Shown: positions 46,841 to 56,182, numbered from the stretch's first letter. The stretch is DNA of 64,000 bases from Phocaeicola faecium (GCF_014837055.1 NZ_JACSPQ010000006.1:1-64000), one strand, 5' to 3'. The notes: a model not told the origin generated them from the sequence alone. Made by a program: numbers and translations.

Positions 46841-48517
46841 ATGATTAAGAAGTTGTATTTGCCCTTAGTGGCACTGTTGGTCCTTGCTCTTTCTTCTTGT
46901 AGCAAGATGGGCGAATTGTCTGCCGACTACTTCACAACAGACCCCGAAGTTCTGGAAGCGATTGGCGGTAAAGTACCTGTAACAATTACAGGAAAATTCC
47001 CTGAAAAATATTTCAAGAAAAACGCAACCGTTGAAGTTACGCCGGTTTTGAGATGGGACGGAGGCGAAGCTAAAGCTCAGCCCGCTATGTTCCAAGGCGA
47101 AAAAGTACAAGGAAACGACCAGACTATCTCTTACAAAGCAGGTGGTACTTATACGATGAAAGCCGTTTTCGATTACATTCCTGAAATGGCTAAATCAGAA
47201 CTTTACTTGGATTTCAAAATTAAGAAAGGAAAGAAAGAATACACTATTCCTTCTGTAAAAATCGCAGACGGTGTAATCGCTACTTCTGAACTTCCTACTG
47301 TAAAATCAGCTAACGCTGCTTATGCTGCCGATAAATACCAGCGTATCATCAAGCAGGCTAAAGAAGCTCAGATTATGTTCTTGATCCAGCAGGCTAACCT
47401 CCGCGCAAGCGAATTGAAGTCTGAAAGCTTGAAAGATTTCCACAAACAAGTGGTAACTGTTGCCGGCGATACGAAGAACTACAAGCTGAATAACATCGAA
47501 ATTTCTGCTTACGCTTCACCTGATGGTGGTTTGGACCTGAACGATAAGTTGGCTAAAAACCGTCAGAACAACACTGAAAAATACATGAACCAGCAACTGA
47601 AGAAAGGTAAAATCGAAACAGAAGTTGATGCTGTTTACACAGCTCAAGACTGGGACGGTTTCCAAGAATTGGTTTCTAAATCAAACATCCAAGACAAAGA
47701 TTTGATTTTGCGTGTTCTTTCTATGTATTCTGATCCCGAACAACGTGAAACAGAAATCAAGAACATTTCTTCTGTTTACAAGACTTTGGCTGACGAAATC
47801 CTGCCGCAGTTGCGTCGTGCACGCTTGACAGCTAACTACGATGCTATCGGCCGTAGCGATGAAGAAATCAACGCTGCATTCGATGCTAACGAAGATTCTT
47901 TGAGCGTAGACGAATTGCTGTACGCTGCTACCCTGACTCAGGACAACGCACGTAAGGAAGCTATCTATAAGAGAACTATCCAGAAATATCCGAACGATTA
48001 CCGTGCTTACAACGATTTGGGTCAGATGGCTTATGCTGCCGGTGACTTGAATGCTGCTGAAAACTACTTCAAACAAGCTGCAAGCAAAAACGCTAACGCT
48101 CCTGAAGTAAATACAAACCTCGGTTTGTGCGCATTGGTTAAAGGTAACGTAGCTGAAGCTGAAACTTACTTGAGCAAATCTACTGGTGCCGACACTGCAA
48201 ACGAAGCATTGGGTAACCTGTACATCAAACAAGGTCAGTACGACCGCGCTGTTCAGGCTTTCGGTGATACGAAGACTAACTCAGCTGCTTTGGCTCAAAT
48301 CCTTGCTAAAGACTATAACAAGGCTAAGAGCACACTGAGCGCAGTTAAGAATCCGGATGCTTACACTGACTACCTGATGGCTATCGTTGGTGCAAGAACT
48401 AACAACGCCGACTTGGTTAAATCAAGCATGGATAAAGTGGCTCAGAAAGACGCTGCATTGGCTGCAAGCGCTCAGAACGACCGCGAGTTTGCTAAATACG
48501 CAAACGAAATCAAGTAA
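46841..48517 (+). CDS. Tetratricopeptide repeat lipoprotein with OmpA-like segment, probably abundant
   Basis: Lipoprotein of 558 residues (lipobox LSSC, Cys20). Residues about 40-150 are beta-rich; about 225-265 contain IEISAYASPDGGLDLNDKLAKNRQNNTEKYM, resembling the OmpA peptidoglycan-binding pattern; from about 370 come TPR units (RAYNDLGQMAYAAGDLNAAENYFKQAA, VNTNLGLCALVKGNVAEAETYL, ALGNLYIKQGQYDRAVQAF). Codon choice is narrow (GCT, GAA, AAC, CGT dominate), unlike its neighbours, and there is a good promoter and a terminator right after it; I infer very high expression. A structural outer-membrane or cell-wall role is likely but unproven. Confidence 0.8.
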   Translation: MIKKLYLPLVALLVLALSSCSKMGELSADYFTTDPEVLEAIGGKVPVTITGKFPEKYFKKNATVEVTPVLRWDGGEAKAQPAMFQGEKVQGNDQTISYKAGGTYTMKAVFDYIPEMAKSELYLDFKIKKGKKEYTIPSVKIADGVIATSELPTVKSANAAYAADKYQRIIKQAKEAQIMFLIQQANLRASELKSESLKDFHKQVVTVAGDTKNYKLNNIEISAYASPDGGLDLNDKLAKNRQNNTEKYMNQQLKKGKIETEVDAVYTAQDWDGFQELVSKSNIQDKDLILRVLSMYSDPEQRETEIKNISSVYKTLADEILPQLRRARLTANYDAIGRSDEEINAAFDANEDSLSVDELLYAATLTQDNARKEAIYKRTIQKYPNDYRAYNDLGQMAYAAGDLNAAENYFKQAASKNANAPEVNTNLGLCALVKGNVAEAETYLSKSTGADTANEALGNLYIKQGQYDRAVQAFGDTKTNSAALAQILAKDYNKAKSTLSAVKNPDAYTDYLMAIVGARTNNADLVKSSMDKVAQKDAALAASAQNDREFAKYANEIK

Positions 48518-48545
48518 TTTGATTCTTGTATAAACTTTGATATTG

Positions 48546-48586
48546 AAGCCGGGATGCTGTAAAGGTATCCCGGCTTTCTTTTTTAT
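48546..48586 (+). terminator. Terminator of the TPR lipoprotein gene
   Basis: 48546-48555 pairs with 48567-48576 (AAGCCGGGAT), followed by TCTTTTTTA. Confidence 0.85.
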
Positions 48587-48610
48587 ATGAGACAAAAATC
48601 AGAAAAGTAT

Positions 48611-48742
48611 AGAGTTTGTTTTAATTCTGCTCTGCCTGCGGTTTGAGAATTGTTTTCGAGGATGAAAACAGGGAAACAGACCGGAAACAAACTCAAAAAG
48701 GGGCGGATAAAAAGACTTCATCGGAAAATTTAGACAGGCTCT
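48611..48742 (-). mobile_element. MITE-like element, copy 2
   Basis: Inverse copy of the element at 4894-5046: on the minus strand it begins AGAGCCTGTCTAAATTTTCC and shares the central CCGCCCCTTTTTGAGTTTG and ATTCTCAAACCGCAGGCAGAGC stretches. At 132 nt it lacks about 20 bases present in copy 1, and its other end is degenerate (AGAGTTTGTTTTAATT). Non-coding. Confidence 0.6.
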
Positions 48743-48791
48743 GATAAAGGTTCTGATAAAATTGTGTACATTCGCAGAAAATAAGAGATTC

Positions 48792-49799
48792 ATGAAGAAA
48801 CTTTATCCGTTACTTACGCTGATTATACTTTTGTCTTGCTTTTCCTCGTGTGAAAAAAAGACGGATTTTGAACTTCGGGGTGAACTTGAGAACTTTAAGT
48901 CGGAACGTATTCTTGTCGTGTACGATGACCCGGAGGTAAAACTCGATACCATTTACCCGAAAGATGGTAAATTCTTATATAAACTCATTCCTGATACAAT
49001 ACACTTGTTCCGTTTGGTTGACGAAGCGGGGAGAGCCATTCCTATCTTTGCCGATAAGGGCGATAGGGTTACACTGACAGGCAGTTTTGAACAACCGGAA
49101 GTCAGCGGCGACGGAGCGAATCGCGATTATCAGGAGTTTCGTGAGCGTATTGCATCCATACAGCATGATTCGGCTGCAGTGAGTAAAGCGGCGGAAGACT
49201 TTATCCGTTCTCATCCCCAGTCGTTTGCCTCGGCTTATCTGATTGACCGCTACTTTGTGCAAGTTCCCGACCCTGATGTAGAACGCATCAAGGGACTGAT
49301 TGACCCGTTGAGCGGAAATATAAAAGATTGTCGTGTGTTAAGCACGGTTTTGCAAACCATTCCTCAGAAAAATGAACCCCAATTAACCAATGTCAGCTAT
49401 TTCTCTTGTAAAGACCGCAGCGGTAAATATGTTTCATGGAGTTCGAAAGAAGGATATACGCTGATTAATTTTTGGGCAAGCTGGAACGAACTTAGCAAAA
49501 TAAGACGCGATTCGCTGGCAGAACAGGTGAAACGATTGCCCAAAGATGAATTCAGGGTATTGAATTTGTCGCTCGATTTCAACGAAAAATCATGGTTGTC
49601 AGCCTGTAAAGACGATAGCGAACAGTGGATAGAAATATGCGACAATAAAGGATGGGAGAACCAAATCATCAAACAACAAAATATAAAGCGTCTGCCTGCC
49701 AATATTCTGGTAGACCGTAGCCGTAAGATTTTAGGTACCAATCTTTACGGAGAAGCACTTTACGACAAAGTGATGCAACTGACCCAAAACAAAGATTAA
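48792..49799 (+). CDS. Thioredoxin-fold lipoprotein without the CxxC motif
   Basis: Lipoprotein of 335 residues (Cys16 or Cys20, LLSCFSSC). An N-terminal DUF4369-like beta domain (about 25-115) and helical linker precede a C-terminal thioredoxin/AhpC-TSA-like domain (about 215-330). At the active-site position the protein reads NFWASWNELSKIRR: both cysteines of the usual WCxxC are replaced (N and S), so classic disulfide exchange is not possible. The fold markers (cis-Pro region RLPANILVDRSRKILG) remain. The ORF opens at a TTG (48762), but ATG 48792 gives the signal peptide. comM follows 19 nt later. Confidence 0.78.
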   Translation: MKKLYPLLTLIILLSCFSSCEKKTDFELRGELENFKSERILVVYDDPEVKLDTIYPKDGKFLYKLIPDTIHLFRLVDEAGRAIPIFADKGDRVTLTGSFEQPEVSGDGANRDYQEFRERIASIQHDSAAVSKAAEDFIRSHPQSFASAYLIDRYFVQVPDPDVERIKGLIDPLSGNIKDCRVLSTVLQTIPQKNEPQLTNVSYFSCKDRSGKYVSWSSKEGYTLINFWASWNELSKIRRDSLAEQVKRLPKDEFRVLNLSLDFNEKSWLSACKDDSEQWIEICDNKGWENQIIKQQNIKRLPANILVDRSRKILGTNLYGEALYDKVMQLTQNKD

Positions 49800-49818
49800 A
49801 ACTAATATCCTGAATAAC

Positions 49819-51357
49819 ATGCTGATAAAACTATTTGGTGCTGCCGTACAGGGGATAGATGCAACCATTGTAACAATCGAAGTAAACAGTTCGCGCGGCA
49901 TTAAATTCTTCTTGGTGGGATTACCCGACTCTGCGGTAAAAGAAAGTCACGAACGTATTATCTCCGCTTTGCAAGTAAACGGATACAAATTTCCGTCGTG
50001 CCAGTTAGTAATCAATATGGCTCCTGCCGATATTCGTAAAGAAGGGTCTTCTTACGATTTGCCTTTGGCTATCGGCATACTGGCGGCTGCCGGTACGGTG
50101 GCTGCCGATAAGTTAAGCAAATATCTGATTATCGGGGAACTTGGATTAGACGGTAACCTGCAACCCATACGAGGGGCTTTGCCTATTGCCATTGCAGCCC
50201 GTCAGCAAGGGTTCGAAGGGTTTATTCTTCCAAAACAAAATGCTCGTGAAGCGGCTGTTGTAGACAGGCTTCAGGTGTATGGGGTAGAAAACATAACAGA
50301 AGTAATCGATTTTTTTAACGGAGTACGCAGCTTGGAACCCACTGTGGTTAATACCCGCGAAGAGTTTTATCGGAACCAGATAAATTTTCCTTTTGATTTT
50401 GCTGAAGTGAAAGGACAGGAAAACGTAAAGCGTGCGTTAGAAGTAGCGGCGGCAGGAAGTCATAATATTCTGCTGATTGGTGCGCCGGGCAGCGGAAAGT
50501 CGATGATGGCAAAACGGCTTCCCGGTATTCTTCCTCCTTTATCTTTAGGCGAAAGTTTAGAGACGACCAAGATTCATTCCGTTGCCGGTAAGTTGGGGCG
50601 GGATGTGTCACTGATAGCCATCCGTCCGTTTCGCAGTCCGCACCACACCATATCCCAAGTAGCGATGGTAGGAGGAGGGACAACTCCCCAGCCGGGCGAA
50701 ATCAGTTTGGCACATAACGGCGTATTGTTTCTTGATGAGTTTCCGGAGTTCAACCGTGCGGTGCTCGAAGTGCTTCGTCAGCCGCTCGAAGACCGTCACA
50801 TCACCATCTCACGTGCCAAGTATACGCTCGATTATCCCGCAAGTTTCCAATTAGTGGCATCGATGAACCCTTGTCCCTGCGGGTATTACAATCACCCCAC
50901 GCGCAGGTGCGTATGCAGCCCCAGCCAAGTGCAGCGCTATCTGAACCGTATTTCAGGTCCGCTGCTCGATCGCATTGACATTCAGGTAGAAATTGTTCCT
51001 GTTCCGTTCGAGAAGATGGCTGAGCGTACGCCCGGCGAATCCAGTGCCGCCATCCGCGAGCGGGTGATGCGTGCGCGCCAGATTCAGGCGAAACGGTTTG
51101 AAAACGAAGCAGGCATATATAGCAATGCTCAGATGACCTCGCGCCTGCTTAATATGTATGCTACTCCCGATGCAAAAGGCTTGGAATTGTTGCGTAACGC
51201 CATGACGCGGCTGAATCTTTCTGCCCGTGCTTACGACCGCATCTTAAAGGTTTCGCGTACGATAGCCGATTTGGAGGCTTCCGAACAGATTCAGCCCCAT
51301 CATTTGGCGGAAGCCATCAGCTACCGGAATTTAGACCGGGATAGTTGGGCCGGATAA
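49819..51357 (+). CDS. comM: YifB/ComM family Mg-chelatase-like AAA+ ATPase
   Basis: The 512-residue protein has the N-terminal Lon-protease-like domain of ComM (SRGIKFFLVGLPDSAVKESHERIISAL), an AAA+ core with Walker A GAPGSGKS and Walker B VLFLDEFPEF, then the zinc-like cysteine loop MNPCPCGYYNHPTRRCVCSP and a C-terminal helical domain. ComM hexamers drive branch migration in natural transformation; in non-transformable bacteria the role is less clear. Possible relevance: an HhH/ComEA-like barrel protein lies at 20913, though unlinked. Confidence 0.92.
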   Translation: MLIKLFGAAVQGIDATIVTIEVNSSRGIKFFLVGLPDSAVKESHERIISALQVNGYKFPSCQLVINMAPADIRKEGSSYDLPLAIGILAAAGTVAADKLSKYLIIGELGLDGNLQPIRGALPIAIAARQQGFEGFILPKQNAREAAVVDRLQVYGVENITEVIDFFNGVRSLEPTVVNTREEFYRNQINFPFDFAEVKGQENVKRALEVAAAGSHNILLIGAPGSGKSMMAKRLPGILPPLSLGESLETTKIHSVAGKLGRDVSLIAIRPFRSPHHTISQVAMVGGGTTPQPGEISLAHNGVLFLDEFPEFNRAVLEVLRQPLEDRHITISRAKYTLDYPASFQLVASMNPCPCGYYNHPTRRCVCSPSQVQRYLNRISGPLLDRIDIQVEIVPVPFEKMAERTPGESSAAIRERVMRARQIQAKRFENEAGIYSNAQMTSRLLNMYATPDAKGLELLRNAMTRLNLSARAYDRILKVSRTIADLEASEQIQPHHLAEAISYRNLDRDSWAG

Positions 51358-51386
51358 GTGGCTGTTTTTGCCTGTTGATGCTCCCG

Positions 51387-51480
51387 AAAACGCTACCGTT
51401 AGCGTTACCTATCTTATGCGGTAGTGTTTACCTGTTCTTCCCATAGCGTTGAGCAGTCTAACGGGTAGAATTTTTCAAGG
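51387..51480 (+). repeat. Mosaic intergenic repeat, copy R9
   Basis: Blocks: AAAACGCTACCGTTAGCGTTACC (7-bp palindrome), TATCTTATGCGGTAGTGTTTACC, TTCCCATAGCGTTGAGCAGTC and ACGGGTAGAATTTTTCAAGG. It lies between convergent comM and GH97 genes. Confidence 0.68.
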
Positions 51481-51506
51481 TCTTTAGCATTGAAATAAGT
51501 CCGATA

Positions 51507-51554
51507 AACAAAACGGCTTGCATGATTATGTTGGTTCATGCAAGCCGTTTTGTT
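51507..51554. terminator. Bidirectional terminator between comM and GH97
   Basis: 51507-51524 and 51537-51554 form an 18-bp perfect stem with a 12-nt loop; A/T-rich ends give U tracts in both directions. Confidence 0.82.
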
Positions 51555-51581
51555 GTTATATATTCTGATAAATGTCAGCCA

Positions 51582-53528
51582 TTATTTCGTAACCCATATC
51601 GCTCCACCTTCCGGCTGAATGGTAACTTGTACCGATTCGGGCGATTTGATGGTCTGTTCCAATAGCTGCGGAACATTCTGTTTGCCGTCAGAATAGAATG
51701 ATACAGTTTCTCCGCTGTTGAGCATGGGCAGATTAAGCGTCAGTTTCAGTGGTTCTTTCCGGGCATTGATTCCGGCAATGTACCAGCGGTTTCCATGACG
51801 GCGAGCGAGGACAACGTATTTGCCGGGATAGCCGTCGATAAACACGGTTTCATCCCACGTGGTAGGAACTTGTTTCATAAAGTCGAGTGCTACCTTCGGT
51901 GCGTCCGTCAGGTTATTCGGTGCAAGTGCAAAGTTCTGAATCGGATTTTGGAAAAGAACCGCCGTAGCCAGTTGGAACACATCGGTAGTGCGGCGGATAG
52001 TACCTCCGTCGTTCGTCCGGTTATACCGTTTGTTCAAGAACGTACCGCCAAACTCCATTGAGCCGACCGTGTTACGGATAAACGGATGCAGGCAGGCATT
52101 AAACGCTTCGTTATCGTCGAAATGTTGGTTGAAAATCAGGTTCTCCGACGCCAATACCGCCTCGCTTCCCACGTAGTTGGGGTACATGCGTTCCCATCCG
52201 CGCGGTAGCGTACAGCCGTGGAAGATAACCATCAGTCCGTGGTCGTCGGCATCGCTTAGGATAGCCTCGTACAGCCGCATGGTTTCCTGCTTGTCGCCTC
52301 CGAAAAAGTCCACTTTAATACCTTTTACTCCAACTTTCTGCAACCATTTCATTTCGCGCTTGCGTGCTATCGGGTCGTCCATCAGGTTGGTAGGACCTTG
52401 TTCGATGTCATTCCAGTAGCCGCTTGAACTATACCAAAGGAATAACGAAACGTTTTTGCTGCGCGCATATTTGATAAGCTCTTCCATGCGTTCGCGGCCG
52501 ATATTCGTATTCCACCAGTTGTCTATCAATACATATTCATATCCCATTGCATGGGCAAGGTCGATGTAACGGATTTGGTCATCGTAATTGATACTGCCGT
52601 CTTGCCATAAAATCCAGCTCCATGTCCCGCGTCCGAAACGGTAAGTGTGTTCCGTTTCAAACCGAGGTTCTACCACGTCCCACGGTACGGTGGTTTCCAC
52701 AATCGGTTTTAAGCTGTTGCCTACGGTCAGTGTGCGCCACGGTGTTTTTCCCGGCAAAGCCAAGCCCGGAGCCGAAGTTCCGTTTCCGTTATTCTCTTCC
52801 GGCAGGGGGAATGCGATGGTATACCGTCCGTCGGGGGTAGCGTCGCTCAGGTGAGAGGCACAGTATTTTCCGTCCACGCCCGTTTCGCTGACCAGCGCCC
52901 ATCCGTCATCTCCGATACGGAACAAGCAGGGGAATGTATATCCGTGGCCGTATTGCGAACGGACATTCATCGGCGCATCGGCGGTATATTCTTCTTCATA
53001 ACTCGGTTTGGTACGTTTCCAGCCTATCATGGCGTCGCTTTGCGGACAAAGGAAAGTAGTGGTAGAGGAGGGGAAATCGAATCCGGTTTTTTCTTCGCGG
53101 ATGACGATGCTGCCCGGTTCGCCCGATTTGGGAATTTCATAACGGAAAGCCACATCGTTGTTACTCACCCGGAAAACAATGTCAAGCGGTGTTTTGTCGG
53201 CATTCTGGAAAGTCAGTACCAGTTCGTTTGCCGTATAATTAACTACCGAGCGTTTTATCCGGTCTTGCGTATAAGTCTTGCTTATTTTTTGTGTTTTTTG
53301 TCCAACAAAAGACATGTTTTTACTGAAGTCGCCGATATTCGATACGAAACCCAGCGGAGAGTCTTCCAATATCGTCTTTTCGTCGTAGGTAACCGCATAT
53401 ACGGGAGTTCCTTTTTGAAGATTGAAATTAACTTTTAGCCGAGAGTCTGGTCCTGTAACCGTAGCCAGTTGGGCGAACGCCTGCGAAGCGAGCCATGCCA
53501 ATGTGCAAAATAATACTTGTTTTTTCAT
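51582..53528 (-). CDS. GH97 glycosidase, retaining alpha-galactosidase type
   Basis: Secreted glycosidase of 648 residues (signal peptide about 1-19, ending AFAQ). It has the GH97 N-terminal sandwich and barrel, but in contrast to SusB it carries KGIKVDFFGGD with Asp407 at the position of the catalytic nucleophile of retaining GH97 enzymes, and a Glu in the following YVGSEAVLASE segment (456-462) as acid/base. In B. thetaiotaomicron this subgroup is alpha-galactosidase; the sugar here is inferred. ATG 53540 is an alternative start; the ORF opens at TTG 53558. Not linked to a SusCD pair. Confidence 0.88.
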   Translation of the reverse strand: MKKQVLFCTLAWLASQAFAQLATVTGPDSRLKVNFNLQKGTPVYAVTYDEKTILEDSPLGFVSNIGDFSKNMSFVGQKTQKISKTYTQDRIKRSVVNYTANELVLTFQNADKTPLDIVFRVSNNDVAFRYEIPKSGEPGSIVIREEKTGFDFPSSTTTFLCPQSDAMIGWKRTKPSYEEEYTADAPMNVRSQYGHGYTFPCLFRIGDDGWALVSETGVDGKYCASHLSDATPDGRYTIAFPLPEENNGNGTSAPGLALPGKTPWRTLTVGNSLKPIVETTVPWDVVEPRFETEHTYRFGRGTWSWILWQDGSINYDDQIRYIDLAHAMGYEYVLIDNWWNTNIGRERMEELIKYARSKNVSLFLWYSSSGYWNDIEQGPTNLMDDPIARKREMKWLQKVGVKGIKVDFFGGDKQETMRLYEAILSDADDHGLMVIFHGCTLPRGWERMYPNYVGSEAVLASENLIFNQHFDDNEAFNACLHPFIRNTVGSMEFGGTFLNKRYNRTNDGGTIRRTTDVFQLATAVLFQNPIQNFALAPNNLTDAPKVALDFMKQVPTTWDETVFIDGYPGKYVVLARRHGNRWYIAGINARKEPLKLTLNLPMLNSGETVSFYSDGKQNVPQLLEQTIKSPESVQVTIQPEGGAIWVTK

Positions 53529-53622
53529 GATATCTTTCATCTGTTGTTTTATTTCCAATAAAATATAAACTTATCCCGAAGACACCTTTTTACTTGATGG
53601 ATAAAACCGTTTACGAACGGAC

Positions 53623-53691
53623 AAAAAAAATGGGAGAACGCTTTCTCCCAACCTTGTTAACCTTAAATCTAATACTATGAAAAAAATCACG
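53623..53691 (-). ncRNA. Short RNA family, copy C
   Basis: Shares the core TTTCATAGTATTAGATTTAA and GGTTAACAAGGTTG with copies A and B, but the terminator hairpin has a different sequence (8 bp, 53643-53650 with 53631-53638, TGGGAGAA/TTCTCCCA) with pairing kept, followed by eight T. It lies upstream of the retaining GH97 gene, same strand; its terminator precedes that gene by about 95 nt. Confidence 0.62.
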
Positions 53692-53694
53692 TGA

Positions 53695-53726
53695 CAAATG
53701 TAGTAAACACACTTATTACATCCAAA
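53695..53726 (-). promoter_or_regulatory. Promoter of short RNA copy C
   Basis: Minus-strand TTTG (53726-53723), 20-nt spacer and TACATTTG (53702-53695). Confidence 0.62.
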
Positions 53727-53902
53727 TAAAATAGATATTATTATTCTTTACTTATAATTCTTTTGCATTTCGCACCGTTTTCGTACACAATATTTCACAT
53801 TGTGAGGAAAATCAGGGAGTTTTGATGTTTATTCCTTAACGGGTTTCGGAATAAAATTTACATTCGCCGGATGCCGCAAATGCGATGGTTGATATGTGAA
53901 AG
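53727..53902. other. Non-coding stretch between short RNA C and the pdxB terminator
   Basis: AT-rich, no ORF with family features on either strand; no repeat or fold recognised. Confidence 0.4.
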
Positions 53903-53940
53903 TTTAAGGGCATCGGCTTACTTGAACCGATGCCCTTAAA
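53903..53940 (-). terminator. Probable terminator of pdxB
   Basis: 53903-53916 and 53927-53940 form a perfect 14-bp stem (TTTAAGGGCATCGG) with a 10-nt loop, 11 nt past the pdxB stop; the following T tract is weak. Confidence 0.6.
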
Positions 53941-53950
53941 AGTAGTATCT

Positions 53951-54961
53951 CTATTCCCTGCGCAGCGGATAATTTCCCCGCAACTGTTCGAACTGTTCGG
54001 GATGTGCGCGTAGTGCAGCGCAATCGCGGCGGGGGTCATATAGCTGAAGGATGCGGGTATTCTCATCATCCGAAAGAGCAAGCATCGGAGTGCCGGCAGG
54101 CTGAATGTGGAAATCGGCAGGCTTGTTGAAAAAGCGGCAAAAGGCTTCCAGCACCATGCGGGTGGCATTGGCTTTTCCATCGGCAGAGTAACCGGCTATG
54201 TGCGGCGTTCCGATAAACACTTTATCAAGCAGTTCCCGGTTAATGTCAGGTTCGTTTTCCCACACATCGATAATCGCACCGTTTACTTGCCCGCTATCCA
54301 GCGCCTCTAATAACGTGCGGGTATCGATAACTTCGCCACGAGAGGTATTGATAATGTAAGGTTTTCGGCACAATCCGGTAAAGAAAGAATGGTCGGCAAG
54401 ATGGTAGGTAGCATATTTACCCTCTTTATCCAGCGGTGTATGAAAAGTAAGAATGTCGCATTCTTGTTCCAATGTCTGCAAAGAAACAAATCCTTTCTCA
54501 CCTCGGTCGGCACGGGGCGGGTCGTTTAGTAAAACACGCATACCCAATCGTTGTGCCATAGCCGCTATCCGGCTGCCTACGTGTCCTACGCCGATTATGC
54601 CTAAACACGTATCCGATAAGTGAATTTGTTTTTCTTGCTCCAGCAGCAAGAGCGAAGCGTGTACATACTGTTCCACTGCTCCCGCATTACATCCCGGACA
54701 ATTACTCCACGCAATGCCTGCGCTACGGCAATAATCCGTATCTATGTGGTCAAACCCGATCGTTGCCGTCCCGATGAAGCGGACCCGGCTTCCTTCCAGC
54801 AGTTGCCGGTTACAGTGTGTGCGGGTGCGGATAATCAGTGCCTCGGCATCTTTCACCGCTTCTGGCGTAAACGCTTCACCCGGTAAGTAAACCACCTCGT
54901 CTGCCAAGTGCGGCATAACCTCTCGGATATAAGGTATTTTGTTATCAACTATAACTTTCAT
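53951..54961 (-). CDS. pdxB: 4-phosphoerythronate dehydrogenase
   Basis: D-2-hydroxyacid dehydrogenase family enzyme of vitamin B6 synthesis, 336 residues. PdxB-type N-terminus (MKVIVDNKIPYIREVMPHLADEVVYLPG), IGTATIGFDHID, SNCPGCNAGAVEQYV, the NAD-binding GIIGVGHVGSRIAAMAQRLGM, INTSRGEVIDT with catalytic Arg, and GTPHIAGYSADGK with catalytic His. Start ATG 54961 rather than 54991, because the -7 box at 54991-54998 overlaps the latter. Confidence 0.92.
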   Translation of the reverse strand: MKVIVDNKIPYIREVMPHLADEVVYLPGEAFTPEAVKDAEALIIRTRTHCNRQLLEGSRVRFIGTATIGFDHIDTDYCRSAGIAWSNCPGCNAGAVEQYVHASLLLLEQEKQIHLSDTCLGIIGVGHVGSRIAAMAQRLGMRVLLNDPPRADRGEKGFVSLQTLEQECDILTFHTPLDKEGKYATYHLADHSFFTGLCRKPYIINTSRGEVIDTRTLLEALDSGQVNGAIIDVWENEPDINRELLDKVFIGTPHIAGYSADGKANATRMVLEAFCRFFNKPADFHIQPAGTPMLALSDDENTRILQLYDPRRDCAALRAHPEQFEQLRGNYPLRRE

Positions 54962-54990
54962 TTCTTTTTCAATCTCCTTTACAAGGGGCA

Positions 54991-54998
54991 CAAAGGTA
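54991..54998 (-). promoter_or_regulatory. -7 box for pdxB
   Basis: Minus-strand TACCTTTG fits TAnnTTTG, 30 nt before the ATG. Confidence 0.5.
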
Positions 54999-55018
54999 AC
55001 TACTTTATGCCGAATATA

Positions 55019-55050
55019 ATTGCGGGAATAGAAATCTTTACCTATTTTTG
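55019..55050 (+). promoter_or_regulatory. Promoter of the glf operon
   Basis: ATTG at 55019-55022, a 20-nt spacer and TATTTTTG at 55043-55050, 23 nt before the glf ATG. Confidence 0.55.
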
Positions 55051-55072
55051 CTTTTCAAGATATTAAAACGGT

Positions 55073-56182
55073 ATGAGCAAGAAGCAATATGATTATTTGA
55101 TTGTGGGAGCGGGGCTTTTCGGAGCAGTATTCGCTCATGAAGCCAAGCGTGCCGGAAAGCATTGTTTGGTGATTGATAAACGTAATCATCGGGGAGGAAA
55201 CATCTACTGCGAAGACGTAGACGGCATTCATGTGCATAAGTATGGCGCGCATATTTTCCATACAGACAATAAGGAAGTATGGGACTACGTAAATCGGTTT
55301 GTAGAATTTAATCGTTATACCAATTCGCCGTTAGCCTGTTTCGAGGGAAAGTTATATAACCTTCCTTTCAACATGAATACGTTTTATCAGCTTTGGGGAG
55401 TAAAGACGCCGGCTGAAGCGAAAGCCAAGATAGCCGAACAACGCCGGAAATACGATGCTATCTCCGAGCCCGCCAATCTGGAAGAGCAGGCTTTGAAACT
55501 CTGCGGAGAAGATATTTACCATACACTGATAAAGGGGTATACCGAAAAGCAGTGGGGACGTTCTGCAACGGAATTGCCGGCTTTTATCATCAAGCGTGTT
55601 CCGTTCCGTTTTATTTTCGATAATAACTACTTTAACGACGGTTATCAAGGAATCCCGAAAGGAGGATATAATGTGTTGATTGACCGGCTGCTGGAAGGTA
55701 CAGAAGTTAGGCTTGACACAAACTACTTCGAACATCGCGACGAGTTGGATGCTTTGGCAGACAAAATTTTATTTACCGGATGTATTGACGAATTCTTCGA
55801 CTATCAGTGCGGACGCTTGGAATACCGCAGTTTGCGTTTTGACCATAAACGTCTGGAGATAGAAGACTTTCAGGGAAATGCCGTGGTGAATTATACGGAA
55901 GGTAGTGTTCCTTATACGCGAATAATTGAGCACAAACATTTTGAGTACGGTACGCAGCCTACAACCGTCATTACCTACGAATATCCTGATTCATTCGAGG
56001 CTGGTAAAGAGCCTTATTATCCGGTAAACGACGAACGTAACTCTGCCATGTTTGCCGAATATCAGAGACTGGCAGCGAAGAAAGAGAATGTGTTGTTCGG
56101 AGGACGGTTGGGACAATATACTTATGCCGACATGGACGATACCGTGGCTGCCGCATTGCAGCTCTGTGCCCAAGTTTTATAA
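55073..56182 (+). CDS. glf: UDP-galactopyranose mutase
   Basis: FAD enzyme that converts UDP-galactopyranose to UDP-galactofuranose. The 369 residues carry the FAD dinucleotide motif IVGAGLFGAVFA, KRNHRGGNIY, YGAHIFHTDN with the key His, NLPFNMNTFYQLWG, TEKQWGRSATELPAF and the C-terminal GRLGQYTYADMDDTVAAAL. It heads a four-gene plus-strand run with two GTs and a WaaP-like kinase, so galactofuranose is presumably built into LPS or another surface glycan. Confidence 0.95.
   Translation: MSKKQYDYLIVGAGLFGAVFAHEAKRAGKHCLVIDKRNHRGGNIYCEDVDGIHVHKYGAHIFHTDNKEVWDYVNRFVEFNRYTNSPLACFEGKLYNLPFNMNTFYQLWGVKTPAEAKAKIAEQRRKYDAISEPANLEEQALKLCGEDIYHTLIKGYTEKQWGRSATELPAFIIKRVPFRFIFDNNYFNDGYQGIPKGGYNVLIDRLLEGTEVRLDTNYFEHRDELDALADKILFTGCIDEFFDYQCGRLEYRSLRFDHKRLEIEDFQGNAVVNYTEGSVPYTRIIEHKHFEYGTQPTTVITYEYPDSFEAGKEPYYPVNDERNSAMFAEYQRLAAKKENVLFGGRLGQYTYADMDDTVAAALQLCAQVL

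Noticed and set aside
53836-54180. 114-codon minus-strand frame near pdxB
   Set aside because: It overlaps the pdxB 3' end and its terminator in a different frame and shows no family features.
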